64,000 bases of DNA. Source: JANLTP01 sp031363055 (GTDB lineage Bacteria; Pseudomonadota; Gammaproteobacteria; Burkholderiales; Burkholderiaceae_E). Under the pieces are notes generated by a model. That model was not told the origin of the DNA. It made no database searches and worked only from the letters and a program-made list of their open reading frames with translations. The DNA lies in the NCBI GenBank assembly GCA_031363055.1, contig JANLTP010000064.1:1-64000 (forward strand), written 5' to 3'. Both the position numbers and the translations under genes were made by a program. Positions 17,268 to 26,264 of the stretch are shown piece by piece. The number at the start of each line of letters is the position of its first letter. Within the stretch, counting starts at the first letter, position 1.

Positions 17268-20200
17268 TCAGACCAGCAGATTGGGGTTATAGCCTTCCAT
17301 GGTGACGAATAGAATTTGCGGCGGTGCGCCCACCGGAGTTGCTACTGAGGCGTCGTGGTAACCACTGCCCATCAGGTCCTGGACCGTGTCGTATTGCCCG
17401 CTTGCGGTACCGTATTGAACGCCTTCGAGCACGATCGAACCGATCGTGGCGCCACCGGCACCATGCAGGGTAATCTTGACGTTGTTGGCTGCCGTGCCGT
17501 CGCTAGTGACGTCCAGATACTGATTGGCACTGGTGGCTTGAACCAGGTCATGGAAACTCAGGTTGTTGTCAGCGTCATTGGTGGTCCCGGTGGCTTGCAC
17601 GAGCGGGCCGCCTGGGCCGCCTTGTTGCCGAATCGAGTCGGGCGTGCGCGAGGCATCCGCATTGGTAGTGGCGCTCCAGACCCCGGTTCCAAGATGTGAG
17701 TCGACCAGATCGATCAGCGACAAGCGATCATTGCCGACCTGAAAATCCTTGATGACATCGTTGCCGCTGTTGGAACGCATAGAGTAAACAAACACGTTGC
17801 CGGAAGTATCGACCGCGCCTGCCGCACCGCCCCACAGAGTATCGTTGCCGGCTTGACCGTACAAGATGTCCTGCCCGGCGCCGCCGACCAGGAGATCGTT
17901 GCCATCGACCGTCGTGGCATCCAGATGCACCGAATCGATTCGCAGACTGTGCTGGTTCTGTGGCGTGGTCGTGCGGGTGCTGTAGACCCTGATATCGAGG
18001 TCGCTGCTGCCCGAGCCGGCCTGCGGATTAACGGTCCAGCTCAAATTGACATGGCTTGCACCGTCGGTCGTCACAGTCGGCGCTGTGCCTGACCAGGTAT
18101 TGGTGATCGCATCGTAGACCGCCAACTCTGTGCCCTTCCAGCGAACCACGATCGAATTGTTCGACAGGTCCGGGTTGCTGGCGTGTATGTTCAGCAAATA
18201 GGTATCGTTCGGATTGGTGATGATCGTCTGCAGAATTTCGGTTCCGCCCTGGGTCGGATCAATGGCGGCAGCCAGCAGGTAACGACCGCCATTCCCGGAG
18301 GTATCAGGGGTCTCATTAATACCCACTTCAGCGGTTGATCGTAGTTGATAAAGCGGTGGAATGTGTTCGTCGACGCCCGGCGTGGCAACGTTATCCGGTA
18401 CGCCCAACCATTGGATTTCTGCACTTGGACCCGATCCAAACTGTCGGGAGGCGATGCCCACATAGTCAACCAGGCCCCAACCAAGGCCGGCGACACCACC
18501 GCTGGTATTGAAAAACGCTACGTTGCCGCTGACCAGGCCGTTGTCCCAGATACCGTCTGCGTTGCCGCCGCGCAGGTCCCAGTATTCAAACTGATAATTA
18601 CGCACGCTCGCCGCCGAACCACCGAACAGGCGATCGTTGCCGGCACCACCGGTAATCTGATCGTCGCCTGCGCTGCCGATCAACAGGTCTGCGCCGCCGG
18701 AGCCGTTCAAGACATCGTTGGCGGATGATCCGTAAGTGGGCGTTGGGTTCGAATTAGGTGCCGTTGCAGTTGCCGAGACGCTCTTGTTGCCGGCCGTATC
18801 GAACGCATTGACGACCAGGGTTTGACCGCTGGTGTAGGCGGTGGCGAAGGTAAAGATACCGTTGGCTGCAGCCGTTGCAGTGGCGTCAGCCACGCCGTCG
18901 CCGTTCGTATCCAGGCTCAGCTTGTTGCCAGCCGAGGTCGTGCCGGAAACGACGCCTACGCCGCTGACCGATAAGGTCGGCGCCCCAGGCGCGACGGTAT
19001 CGATCATCACGGGGTGCGCGGTCGCGCTGCTGGTCCGTCCAAACCGGGTTTCGGTGGCCGTGATCGAACTCGCGCCTTCGGTGCCTGGAATTTCGCCAGT
19101 CGCGAACGCAGAAATCCAGTTGCCTGATGCGTCGACGTTAGCGGTCTTGTTGGTGGTACCCCAGGTAACGGTGACTTCGCCACCCGCAACACCCGTGCCT
19201 GTCACCGTGATGCCCGCCGCCCGTTCGCTGGCATTGATCAGATCGTCAGTCGATATCGCCGCGATGGTCGGCGCGGCTGGGACCGCTACCGAACCCGCCA
19301 GGCTCGCGTTACCGGCCGCATCAAACGCAACGACACTGACGGTCTTGTTGTTCGCCAGTGCGCTCGTAAACGTGAAAGTGCCGTTCGCGCCGGCCGTCAC
19401 AGTAGCATCGGCAACGCCGTCGGCATTCGTATCCAGCGTCACTTTGTTGCCGGCCGAGGTCGTGCCAGAGATGATACCGGTGGCGCTCGCGAGAACGATC
19501 GGTGCATTCGGCGCTACCGTGTCCACGGTCAAGGAGCGGGTAGCCGCGCTACTCGTCTGGCCGGATCGGCTTTCGGTAGCCGATAACGTCACAGCGCCCT
19601 CAAGAGCCGGGATCTCGCCCGCCGCAAATGTCGTGGTCCAGCGTCCGCCGGCATCGACCGTGGTGGTTTTGTTCGAGGCACCCCAACTGATCGACAGTGC
19701 TGCACCGGCTACGCCACCGCCGCTGACGGCAACGCCGGCACTTCGCTCGCTCGCGTTGATGATGTCATCGGTGGCTACCGTGTCGATGGTCGGCGCCGCC
19801 AACGGTGCTTGTGTCGGTAATGATTCAATCGTCACGCTATGAGTGGTGACCGCGCTGGTCTGGCCGGCATTGGTGACGCTGGCCGTGATGGCGCTACTAC
19901 CGAGGGCTGCTGGCACATCCGCAGCGGCAAACATCACCGACCAGTGTCCGGCCGCATCCACGGTCGTTGATTTGCTGGCGTTGCCCCAGACGATGCTCAA
20001 CATCGCACCGGCGACGCCCGCGCCAGTCACCGTGACACCTGCGCTGATTTCACTGCCGCTGATGACATCGTTGCCGGTCACCGAATCAATGGTCGGTGCT
20101 GGCGGTGCGTTGGCCGTTGTGGTGTTGGGCACTACAGGGGTGGCCGCGCCGCTCGAGTCTGATTTGCTTGAGCCGCCACCGCCACCGCCGGCGGCAGCCG

Positions 20201-20666
20201 CGAGTCCGACCACGCCGGCTACGGTACCAATGGTTCCCATGGACAAGCCAGCCGCTTCGGCACCGGTCACTGCCGCTGACGCACCGACCGGGGCCGATGC
20301 CGTTGCGCCGGTTGCGGTCGCTGGGGCGGTTTCAGCAGTAGCCGTGGCAGTGGCAGTCGCGTTTTCAACGGCAGGCGTAGCGCCGGCCGCCGATTCAGTC
20401 GCGGTGGTGATCGTCTCGGCCGAGGCCTGCGCGTAGAGGTTAGCCTGCCGGTCAATCTGCGAGCGGTCAACCTGTGGGTCAGCCTGCAGGTCCACCAGCC
20501 GGTCTACCAGCCGGTCGACCGGCTGGCCGTGGCGGATTTCCGCACCAGTCATCTCTGACGCCGTCGCGTTACCGGAATCATTCACGGGGCGCTTCGAAAG
20601 CGTGTTGGATTTATTGTTCTGCGGGGAAACCGGAGCGCCAGTTTGTTTGCCAGAATTCGGAGTCAT
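17268..20666 (-). CDS. RTX/Ig-like repeat protein, type I secretion substrate
   Basis: A 1132-residue secreted repeat protein. The N-terminus (1-150) is polar and Ala/Thr-rich, followed by a small-residue stretch ending in a run of six glycines near 170. Residues 185-640 hold alternating Ig-like modules: units starting like APTIDSVTGNDVISGSE and units with GNKVTLDTNADGVADATVTA. Two glycine-rich nonapeptide blocks (GGAGNDRLFGG at about 660-680 and GGAGQDILYGQAGNDTLWGG at about 935-960) should bind calcium. The last 170 residues resemble a type I secretion target of the VCA0849 kind (GNDVIKDFQVGNDRLSLIDL). No ABC/HlyD/TolC genes lie nearby. An adhesin or surface role is likely. The strong internal repetition creates long open frames on the opposite strand, which are not genes. 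Confidence 0.85.
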   Translation of the reverse strand: MTPNSGKQTGAPVSPQNNKSNTLSKRPVNDSGNATASEMTGAEIRHGQPVDRLVDRLVDLQADPQVDRSQIDRQANLYAQASAETITTATESAAGATPAVENATATATATAETAPATATGATASAPVGASAAVTGAEAAGLSMGTIGTVAGVVGLAAAAGGGGGGSSKSDSSGAATPVVPNTTTANAPPAPTIDSVTGNDVISGSEISAGVTVTGAGVAGAMLSIVWGNASKSTTVDAAGHWSVMFAAADVPAALGSSAITASVTNAGQTSAVTTHSVTIESLPTQAPLAAPTIDTVATDDIINASERSAGVAVSGGGVAGAALSISWGASNKTTTVDAGGRWTTTFAAGEIPALEGAVTLSATESRSGQTSSAATRSLTVDTVAPNAPIVLASATGIISGTTSAGNKVTLDTNADGVADATVTAGANGTFTFTSALANNKTVSVVAFDAAGNASLAGSVAVPAAPTIAAISTDDLINASERAAGITVTGTGVAGGEVTVTWGTTNKTANVDASGNWISAFATGEIPGTEGASSITATETRFGRTSSATAHPVMIDTVAPGAPTLSVSGVGVVSGTTSAGNKLSLDTNGDGVADATATAAANGIFTFATAYTSGQTLVVNAFDTAGNKSVSATATAPNSNPTPTYGSSANDVLNGSGGADLLIGSAGDDQITGGAGNDRLFGGSAASVRNYQFEYWDLRGGNADGIWDNGLVSGNVAFFNTSGGVAGLGWGLVDYVGIASRQFGSGPSAEIQWLGVPDNVATPGVDEHIPPLYQLRSTAEVGINETPDTSGNGGRYLLAAAIDPTQGGTEILQTIITNPNDTYLLNIHASNPDLSNNSIVVRWKGTELAVYDAITNTWSGTAPTVTTDGASHVNLSWTVNPQAGSGSSDLDIRVYSTRTTTPQNQHSLRIDSVHLDATTVDGNDLLVGGAGQDILYGQAGNDTLWGGAAGAVDTSGNVFVYSMRSNSGNDVIKDFQVGNDRLSLIDLVDSHLGTGVWSATTNADASRTPDSIRQQGGPGGPLVQATGTTNDADNNLSFHDLVQATSANQYLDVTSDGTAANNVKITLHGAGGATIGSIVLEGVQYGTASGQYDTVQDLMGSGYHDASVATPVGAPPQILFVTMEGYNPNLLV

Positions 20667-20903
20667 GAGGGTACCGTAGCCTTGAAATTAGCTTGATGCG
20701 GGTCATAATTAATGGCGCAATCAGCCGCTGGAAGATCACAGCAGAATTCACCCGATCCCCAAGTCGACCCGATTGCGTCGGTCGCCAAGCATTCCAGCAG
20801 ACGAGCGGGCTTTGCCATGTGACGAATGTCCTGCGCCAGGCGTTGGACAGTCTGAAAAATGACCAATAAGTCACAGAAAGTGCACTGTTAGAATGCGCCG
20901 CCC
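20667..20903. other. intergenic region between divergent genes
   Basis: A 237-bp AT-richer spacer separates the RTX gene (minus) from queC (plus). It should hold both promoters. No convincing -35/-10 pair, riboswitch or small gene was recognised; a preQ1-type leader was looked for ahead of queC and not seen. Confidence 0.5.
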
Positions 20904-21632
20904 ATGACCACTTCTGCCTCCGCTTCTGCCCTGGTGCTTTTCTCCGGCGGGCAAGATTCAACCACCTGCCTGGCCTGGGCTCTGTCTCGTTACGAGGGGG
21001 TCGAGACGGTGGGCTTTGACTATGGCCAGCGCCATCGGGTTGAACTTCAGGCCCGACAGGTGGTCCTTGCCAAATTTCGCGAGGCGTTTCCGCAATGGGC
21101 CCTGCGTTTGCAGGCCGACCATCTGATCGACCTGAAGGCGCTGGGCGAAATCAGTGACACGGCGCTGACGCGGGACAGCGCAATCCGGATCAATGAGCAG
21201 GGTCTGCCGAATACTTTTGTGCCGGGCCGCAATCTGTTGTTCCTGACCCTGGCCAGCGCCCTTGCTTATCGGCGTGATCTGAAGAGCATTATTGGCGGTA
21301 TGTGTGAGACCGATTTTTCCGGTTATCCGGACTGTCGCGACGACACGATCAAGGCCCTGCAAGTCGCGGTCTCACTGGGCATGGGGCAACACTTCGTGTT
21401 CGAGACGCCGCTCATGTGGCTCGCCAAGGCCGAGACCTGGGCACTGGCCGAATCGCTGGGTGGCCAGGCACTCGTCGATATGGTGATTCAGGACACCCAC
21501 ACCTGTTATCTGGGCGAACGTGGCAACTTGCACGCTTGGGGACATGGTTGTGGGAACTGTCCGGCCTGCGCCTTGCGCAAGGCCGGATTCGAGCAATGGA
21601 TAGCCGATAAAGACCGGGTGACCCTTGAATAA
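20904..21632 (+). CDS. queC: 7-cyano-7-deazaguanine synthase (QueC)
   Basis: A 242-residue ATP-dependent enzyme that turns 7-carboxy-7-deazaguanine and ammonia into preQ0, for queuosine in tRNA. The PP-loop SGGQDSTT lies near residue 12, VGFDYGQRHRVEL follows, and the zinc site near the C-terminus has four cysteines (CYLGERG, then CGNCPAC). Length fits the family. It overlaps the next gene, a queuosine-precursor permease, by eight bases, which supports a queuosine role. Confidence 0.96.
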   Translation: MTTSASASALVLFSGGQDSTTCLAWALSRYEGVETVGFDYGQRHRVELQARQVVLAKFREAFPQWALRLQADHLIDLKALGEISDTALTRDSAIRINEQGLPNTFVPGRNLLFLTLASALAYRRDLKSIIGGMCETDFSGYPDCRDDTIKALQVAVSLGMGQHFVFETPLMWLAKAETWALAESLGGQALVDMVIQDTHTCYLGERGNLHAWGHGCGNCPACALRKAGFEQWIADKDRVTLE

Positions 21633-21661
21633 AGCGAACGGGCGGCCCTTGAATAAAGCGA
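21622..21661 (+). repeat. 16-bp direct repeat duplicating the queC stop / yhhQ start junction
   Basis: The sequence cccttgaataaagcga occurs at 21622-21637 and again at 21646-21661 (period 24). Each copy carries the queC-like end (GAA TAA) and a TTG in the permease frame, so the permease has two equivalent starts eight codons apart. Confidence 0.85.
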
Positions 21662-22332
21662 GCGCAGGATCATCGAAATATTTTGACCTGATTGGCATGG
21701 CGTTCATTGCCGTCATGCTGATATCAACGGTCGCCGCGCAAAAGCTGTTTGTGATCGGTCCATTGGTGTTACCGGCGGGCATCCTGCTGTTTCCGCTCGC
21801 CTACATCTTCGGCGATGTCTTGACCGAGGTCTACGGCTACGCGCGTTCGCGTCGAATCGTCTGGATGGGCTTTGCCATGAGCCTCTTGATGGCACTGGTC
21901 TTCGCGCTGGCGGTCGTCCTGCCGCCAGCACCAGGATGGCCCTTGCAGGAATCATTTGCTGCCGTGCTCGGCATGGTGCCGAGGGTCGTGTTCGCTTCGC
22001 TGATTGCCTATCTGTGCGGCGAATTCATCAACGCTTATGTGCTGGCCAAACTGAAAGTGCGCACCTCGGGTCGGCACCTGTGGTTACGTACGATCAGCTC
22101 GACCTTGATCGGTGAAGGGGTTGATACGACGATCTTCATGACCTTGGCCTTTGCCGGGGTGCTGCCGACCCCGGTCTTGCTATCGGCCATGGTTTCGGCG
22201 TATATCGTCAAGGTCGGCTATGAAATTGCAGCGACGCCGCTGACCTATGCGCTGGTGAATGCTTTGAAGCGCGCTGAGGGCGTGGACCATTATGATGTTG
22301 GAACCAATTTCAATCCGTTTCGTTTTGACTGA
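21625..22332 (+). CDS. yhhQ: queuosine precursor transporter, YhhQ family
   Basis: A 235-residue membrane protein of the YhhQ/VUT family with about six transmembrane helices. The motif PLAYIFGDVLTEVYGYARSR is diagnostic, with the helix-rich C-terminus KVGYEIAATPLTYALVNALK. Homologues import preQ0, preQ1 or queuine. Translation probably starts at a TTG, either 21625 (overlapping the queC stop by eight bases) or 21649 in the second copy of a small direct repeat; the second start follows GGGCGG. A family protein beside queC suggests both synthesis and salvage of the same precursor. Confidence 0.92.
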   Translation: MNKANGRPLNKASAGSSKYFDLIGMAFIAVMLISTVAAQKLFVIGPLVLPAGILLFPLAYIFGDVLTEVYGYARSRRIVWMGFAMSLLMALVFALAVVLPPAPGWPLQESFAAVLGMVPRVVFASLIAYLCGEFINAYVLAKLKVRTSGRHLWLRTISSTLIGEGVDTTIFMTLAFAGVLPTPVLLSAMVSAYIVKVGYEIAATPLTYALVNALKRAEGVDHYDVGTNFNPFRFD

Positions 22333-22338
22333 GGCATC

Positions 22339-23997
22339 ATGAAACAGCTCTCTGGACTCGATGCAAGCTTCCTGTATCTGGAAACTGCCGAAATGCCCAT
22401 GCATATCGGTGCGCTCTATCTGCTCGAATTGCCGGTGGGCTACAAAGGTAAATACGTGCGCGATCTGCGCAAACATCTGCAGGCCCGAATGCCATTGGCG
22501 CCGGTGCTGCAAAAGCGGCTCTGGATGATGCCGTTCAACCTCGCCAACCCGGCCTGGGTGGATGCCGAGGTCAACATTGAAAAGCATGTCATCGAGCACC
22601 GCTTGCCCAAGAACAGCACCATCGCGGCGCTGCAAGCAATAGTCGGTGAGCTGCACACGAACCTGCTGGATCGCAAGTTGCCGCTGTGGCGATTTTTTGT
22701 CTTCGAGGGACTGGCACCGGCCAGCAACGGTGCCAAACGCGTTGGTGTTTATTCGCAATTGCACCATGCCGCCGCTGATGGGCAGGCGGCGGTAGCGATT
22801 GCCAATGCCATCCTCGACGTTGCGCCCGGGCCACGCACAATTGACGCGAAGGGTGTTGCGCGAACCAAGACCTTCAAGATCGGCATGATCGAGATGTTGC
22901 GCGGCGCATTGGCCAGCGAGGTCGATCAGATCACCAAGATCGTCAAGGCCTTGCCAGCCGGCGCCGGTGCGGTCAGAAACGTTGCCAGCCAGACCTTGGC
23001 GCAGACGGCGCTGCTCGGCGGCAAAAAATCCGCGGTCAGTAATTTGAGTTTGGCGCCGCGCACGGTATTGAACACCTCGGTGACCAATGGCCGTGCGTTT
23101 GCCGGCATCGATTTACCCTTGCACGAACTCAAGAGCCTGGGTCGCGCGCACTCGGCGAGCATCAATGACATGGTGTTGATGGTGTGCAGCACCGCCTTGC
23201 GCCGCTACTTCGGCAAACGCCGCACCTTGCCGCGCAAGTCGTTGGTGGCCGCCGTGCCGATCAGCTTGCGCGAGAAGGGCGATCTGCGCAGTGACAATCA
23301 AGCCTCGATGAGTCTGATCAGCCTGGGCACGCACTTGGCTGATCCCGCCGAGCGCTTCGAGCATATCCGCCAGGCCACGCGCGCCATGAAGACGACGATG
23401 GGCGGCCTGAAGAAAGTCTTGCCGACTGACTTCCCCTCGATTGGTGTGCCCTGGCTGATGGAAGCGGCCGCCTCGCTGTACGGCCGCGCCAAGGTCGCCG
23501 ATCGAATCCCCCTGGTCGCCAATCTGGTCATCTCCAACGTGCCCGGACCACCGGTCTCCTTGTATCTGGCAGGTGCCAAACTGACCAGCATTTTTCCGAC
23601 CTCGATCATCGTTCATGGCATGGGTCTGAACATCACCGTGCAAAGCTATGATCAGTCGCTGGGCTTTGGTTTGATGGCCGATGCGCAGGCCATGCCCGAC
23701 GTCCAGGAGCTGGCCGACTCGATTGCGATTGCCTTCGACGATATTCGGGCCCTGCCACTGCCTGCAGGCGACGAGCCAGCAGCCACTGTCAGCACTCAGA
23801 TGGTTCGGGCCGCCAAGCGAGCCGGGCAACGCTTGACCGGTGCTGTCGGTTCTGCTGCTGGTGAGCTCGGTTCGGCGGTGGTTAAATCAGCGGGAGCGTC
23901 GGTGAAGCGCGCGGTGAAAAGTGCGATGACGGGCGCAATGACGGGCGCAGCAAAACAAGCGGTGCTCGCCGCCGGCAAACGCCCAAGACGCAAATAA
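22339..23997 (+). CDS. wax ester synthase / diacylglycerol acyltransferase (WS/DGAT)
   Basis: A 552-residue acyltransferase that joins acyl-CoA to fatty alcohols or diacylglycerol, making wax esters or triacylglycerol. It begins LSGLDASFLYLETAEMPMHI, the usual start, and carries the catalytic HHxxxDG motif as LHHAAADGQAA near residue 140. The C-terminal domain has ISNVPGPPVSLYLAGAKL and NITVQSYDQSLGFGLMAD, both typical. An odd feature is the last 55-60 residues, a Lys/Arg/Ala-rich tail (GQRLTGAVGSAAG, KRAVKSAMTGAMTGAAK) beyond the usual end. The ATG lies six bases after yhhQ with TGAGG as ribosome site, so it may be cotranscribed with the queuosine genes without a clear functional link. Confidence 0.93.
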   Translation: MKQLSGLDASFLYLETAEMPMHIGALYLLELPVGYKGKYVRDLRKHLQARMPLAPVLQKRLWMMPFNLANPAWVDAEVNIEKHVIEHRLPKNSTIAALQAIVGELHTNLLDRKLPLWRFFVFEGLAPASNGAKRVGVYSQLHHAAADGQAAVAIANAILDVAPGPRTIDAKGVARTKTFKIGMIEMLRGALASEVDQITKIVKALPAGAGAVRNVASQTLAQTALLGGKKSAVSNLSLAPRTVLNTSVTNGRAFAGIDLPLHELKSLGRAHSASINDMVLMVCSTALRRYFGKRRTLPRKSLVAAVPISLREKGDLRSDNQASMSLISLGTHLADPAERFEHIRQATRAMKTTMGGLKKVLPTDFPSIGVPWLMEAAASLYGRAKVADRIPLVANLVISNVPGPPVSLYLAGAKLTSIFPTSIIVHGMGLNITVQSYDQSLGFGLMADAQAMPDVQELADSIAIAFDDIRALPLPAGDEPAATVSTQMVRAAKRAGQRLTGAVGSAAGELGSAVVKSAGASVKRAVKSAMTGAMTGAAKQAVLAAGKRPRRK

Positions 23998-24075
23998 CAA
24001 GGTCAAAGTATCAGTTCGACGCGCAACTAAATCCTACACACCAAGACCTGTCAATACATACCAAGGTTATCGTTC

Positions 24076-24489
24076 ATGCATCCCTTTCACCTTGCTTTTC
24101 CGGTCCACAGTTTGCCATCGGCGCGCGCGTTTTATGGCGACCTGCTGGGTTGCCCCGAGGGGCGCAGCAGCGACGAATGGATTGACTTCAATTTGTACGG
24201 CCATCAGGTGGTGGCCCATCTTGCACCTGAAGAAGCCGGGCGCGCCGCGACCAACGCGGTCGATGGCGATAACGTGCCGGTACGCCATTTCGGTGTGGTG
24301 CTTTCAATGACCGAGTGGCAGCGGCTCGCGGACCGCCTGACGCAAGCCAATACCGACTTCATCATCAAGCCGCATATCCGTTTTCAGGGCCAGGTCGGCG
24401 AACAGGCCACCATGTTCTTTCTCGACCCGTCTGGCAACGCACTCGAGTTCAAGGCCTTCAAGGACATGAACTCGCTGTTCGCGAAGTAA
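24076..24489 (+). CDS. VOC-family protein (glyoxalase/dioxygenase fold)
   Basis: A 137-residue single-domain vicinal oxygen chelate protein. It opens HPFHLAFPVHSLPSARAFYG and ends FFLDPSGNALEFKAFKD, which frame the two beta-alpha-beta-beta-beta units; His near the start, His in RHFGVVL and Glu in LEFK are candidate metal ligands. Such proteins may act as isomerases, dioxygenases or resistance proteins, and the substrate is not visible. It converges on the dienelactone hydrolase gene with a 66-bp gap. Confidence 0.82.
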   Translation: MHPFHLAFPVHSLPSARAFYGDLLGCPEGRSSDEWIDFNLYGHQVVAHLAPEEAGRAATNAVDGDNVPVRHFGVVLSMTEWQRLADRLTQANTDFIIKPHIRFQGQVGEQATMFFLDPSGNALEFKAFKDMNSLFAK

Positions 24490-24555
24490 CTGCTACCGCC
24501 GCAACGAAGCTCGACCGCCGCGAAGCAAGCCGCGCTGGCTGCGAAATATTTCCGA

Positions 24556-25230
24556 TCAACTTGCCGCCAGATGCTTGCCAAAAAATTCGAGTGAGCGTGT
24601 CTTCGCCAGCGCCGAGGCCTCGGCGTTGTAGGAGCCGCGCTGATCACAGTTAAAACCGTGGCCGGCGTCGTAGAAATGCGCGAGGGTGCTCGGGTGGGCG
24701 GCAACCACCTGCCGAGCCTGTTCAGGTGTCGGACTCTTGTCCTGCTCGCCGAACTGAAACATGACCGGGCATTTCGGTTTCTCGCCGATGTAGCCGAAGA
24801 TACCGCCGCCGTAGTACGGTACCGAGCAAGCCAGGGAGTTGACTCTCGCCGCCGCTACCCAGGCGATTGTGCCGCCCCAGCAATAGCCGACCATGCCGAC
24901 ACGCCCGGCTGGGCGCGCGTGTTCGAGGCAGGCCTCGACGTCTTTGAGGGTGTTGTCGATGTCCAATGATTGCATGATGGTCCTGCCGGCCTCGATGTCT
25001 TGCGGCGAGTAGCCGGTTTCATAGCCGCGTTGGGCGCGATCGTACAGCGCCGGTGCAATCGCCAGATAGCCGGCCGCCGCATAACCGTCGGTGACCGCCC
25101 GGATATGACCGTTGACGCCAAAGATCTCCTGGATCACCAGGATCGCGCCCTTCGGCCGATGGGCGGGTTCCGCTTTGTAGGCCGCGAATTTATGTCCGTC
25201 GCGGGCGGTGAGTTCAATATGGCTGGCCAT
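24556..25230 (-). CDS. dienelactone hydrolase family protein
   Basis: A 224-residue alpha/beta hydrolase. The nucleophile elbow is MVGYCWGGTIAW with cysteine in place of serine, as in carboxymethylenebutenolidase; the histidine lies in FYDAGHGFNCD and the acid in FGEQDKSPTPEQ. The motif LVIQEIFGVNGHIRAVTDGY is diagnostic. ATG at 25228-25230 is chosen because AAAGGAAA lies just upstream, giving the usual length. It follows the SMP-30 gene by 14 bases on the same strand, with a glutathione transferase further upstream. Confidence 0.9.
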   Translation of the reverse strand: MASHIELTARDGHKFAAYKAEPAHRPKGAILVIQEIFGVNGHIRAVTDGYAAAGYLAIAPALYDRAQRGYETGYSPQDIEAGRTIMQSLDIDNTLKDVEACLEHARPAGRVGMVGYCWGGTIAWVAAARVNSLACSVPYYGGGIFGYIGEKPKCPVMFQFGEQDKSPTPEQARQVVAAHPSTLAHFYDAGHGFNCDQRGSYNAEASALAKTRSLEFFGKHLAAS

Positions 25231-25244
25231 GGATTTTCCTTTGG

Positions 25245-26180
25245 TTATTGATAATGCAGCCGGTGTCCGGCGACTGGCCACTGGTCAATCGCGATCAGAC
25301 AGCCCTTGGCTGAAAACGTCACGAACAAGGTGCGCAGCCCCTTGCCTCCGAAACACAGGTTGGTCACCATGAGATCGGGCAACGGTACGAACTGAACGTC
25401 ACGACCATCGGGCGAGAAGGTCGTGATACCACCGTTCATCAAGGTGGCCACCAGGATATTGCCATCGGCATCGACGGCCATCGAATCAAAACGTTGAAAG
25501 CCGGTCCTGGCCTGCCCGAGAAAGCGCCCGCCATGCGGCGATGGGAACGGCAGCTTGGTGACTTCGCCGGCTGCCTGAATTTCAAACCCCCACAACCGGG
25601 CGCCCTCGGTCTCGGCGAAGTACACCGTCTTGCCATCGGGCGACAGACCGACGCCATTGGGTGTTAACACCGGTTGCGCGACTTCGCGAATCAGTGAACC
25701 GTCGGCGCGCGCGTAATACAGTCCGCCGCGATCCATCTCGCGCGGCCGAGTCTTGCCGAGATCGGTAAACCAGAAGCCGCCGTTAGCGTCGAATACCAGA
25801 TCGTTCGGGCCACGTAATCCGCGCTCGCCCTGGCGGGTTTGCACTTTATCGTAGACGCGTTCACTGCGGCCGGTGTTCAAGTTGATGCGCTCGATTCGGC
25901 CGCCCGAATAGTCGTCGGCCTGGCCGATCGGAAAGGTCAGGCCTTCGGTGGTGCGATTCCAATTGAAGCCGCCGTTATTGCAGACATAGACCGCGCCGTC
26001 CGGTCCAAAGGCGGCACCGTTCGGGCCACCGCCGGTTTCACAGACGACCTTGATCTTGCCATCGGGGCTGACTCGCGACAAGGTGCCGCGAGCAATCTCG
26101 ACCAGCAACACCGAGCCGTCGTCGAGGGCAATCGGGGCCTCGGGGAACTGCAGGCCGCTGGCAATTTCACGTATTTTCAT
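25245..26180 (-). CDS. SMP-30/gluconolactonase-family lactonase
   Basis: A 311-residue six-bladed beta-propeller lactonase. It starts ASGLQFPEAPIALDDGSVLL with the metal-ligand Glu, and later has GPNDLVFDANGGFWFTD and TPNGVGLSPDGKTVYFAET, where Asn and Asp bind the divalent metal. Such enzymes open sugar lactones or other lactones and esters. It lies between a glutathione transferase and a dienelactone hydrolase on one strand. Its ribosome site is weak. The pairing of two lactone-type hydrolases points to catabolism rather than biosynthesis, but the substrate is open. Confidence 0.88.
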   Translation of the reverse strand: MKIREIASGLQFPEAPIALDDGSVLLVEIARGTLSRVSPDGKIKVVCETGGGPNGAAFGPDGAVYVCNNGGFNWNRTTEGLTFPIGQADDYSGGRIERINLNTGRSERVYDKVQTRQGERGLRGPNDLVFDANGGFWFTDLGKTRPREMDRGGLYYARADGSLIREVAQPVLTPNGVGLSPDGKTVYFAETEGARLWGFEIQAAGEVTKLPFPSPHGGRFLGQARTGFQRFDSMAVDADGNILVATLMNGGITTFSPDGRDVQFVPLPDLMVTNLCFGGKGLRTLFVTFSAKGCLIAIDQWPVAGHRLHYQ

Positions 26181-26264
26181 GGGGGATACTTTTGAGTTGG
26201 CTAACTTGGGCGACTTACCCGCTTACGTCAGGTCGATTAACTTGAGTCCATGACCTTGATTCGA

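Noticed and set aside
18841..20436. Two long open frames on the plus strand opposite the RTX/Ig-like gene
   Set aside because: They are antisense to a clear repeat protein; their Ala/Val-rich composition is the complement of the Ig-like repeats and shows no domain or ribosome site.
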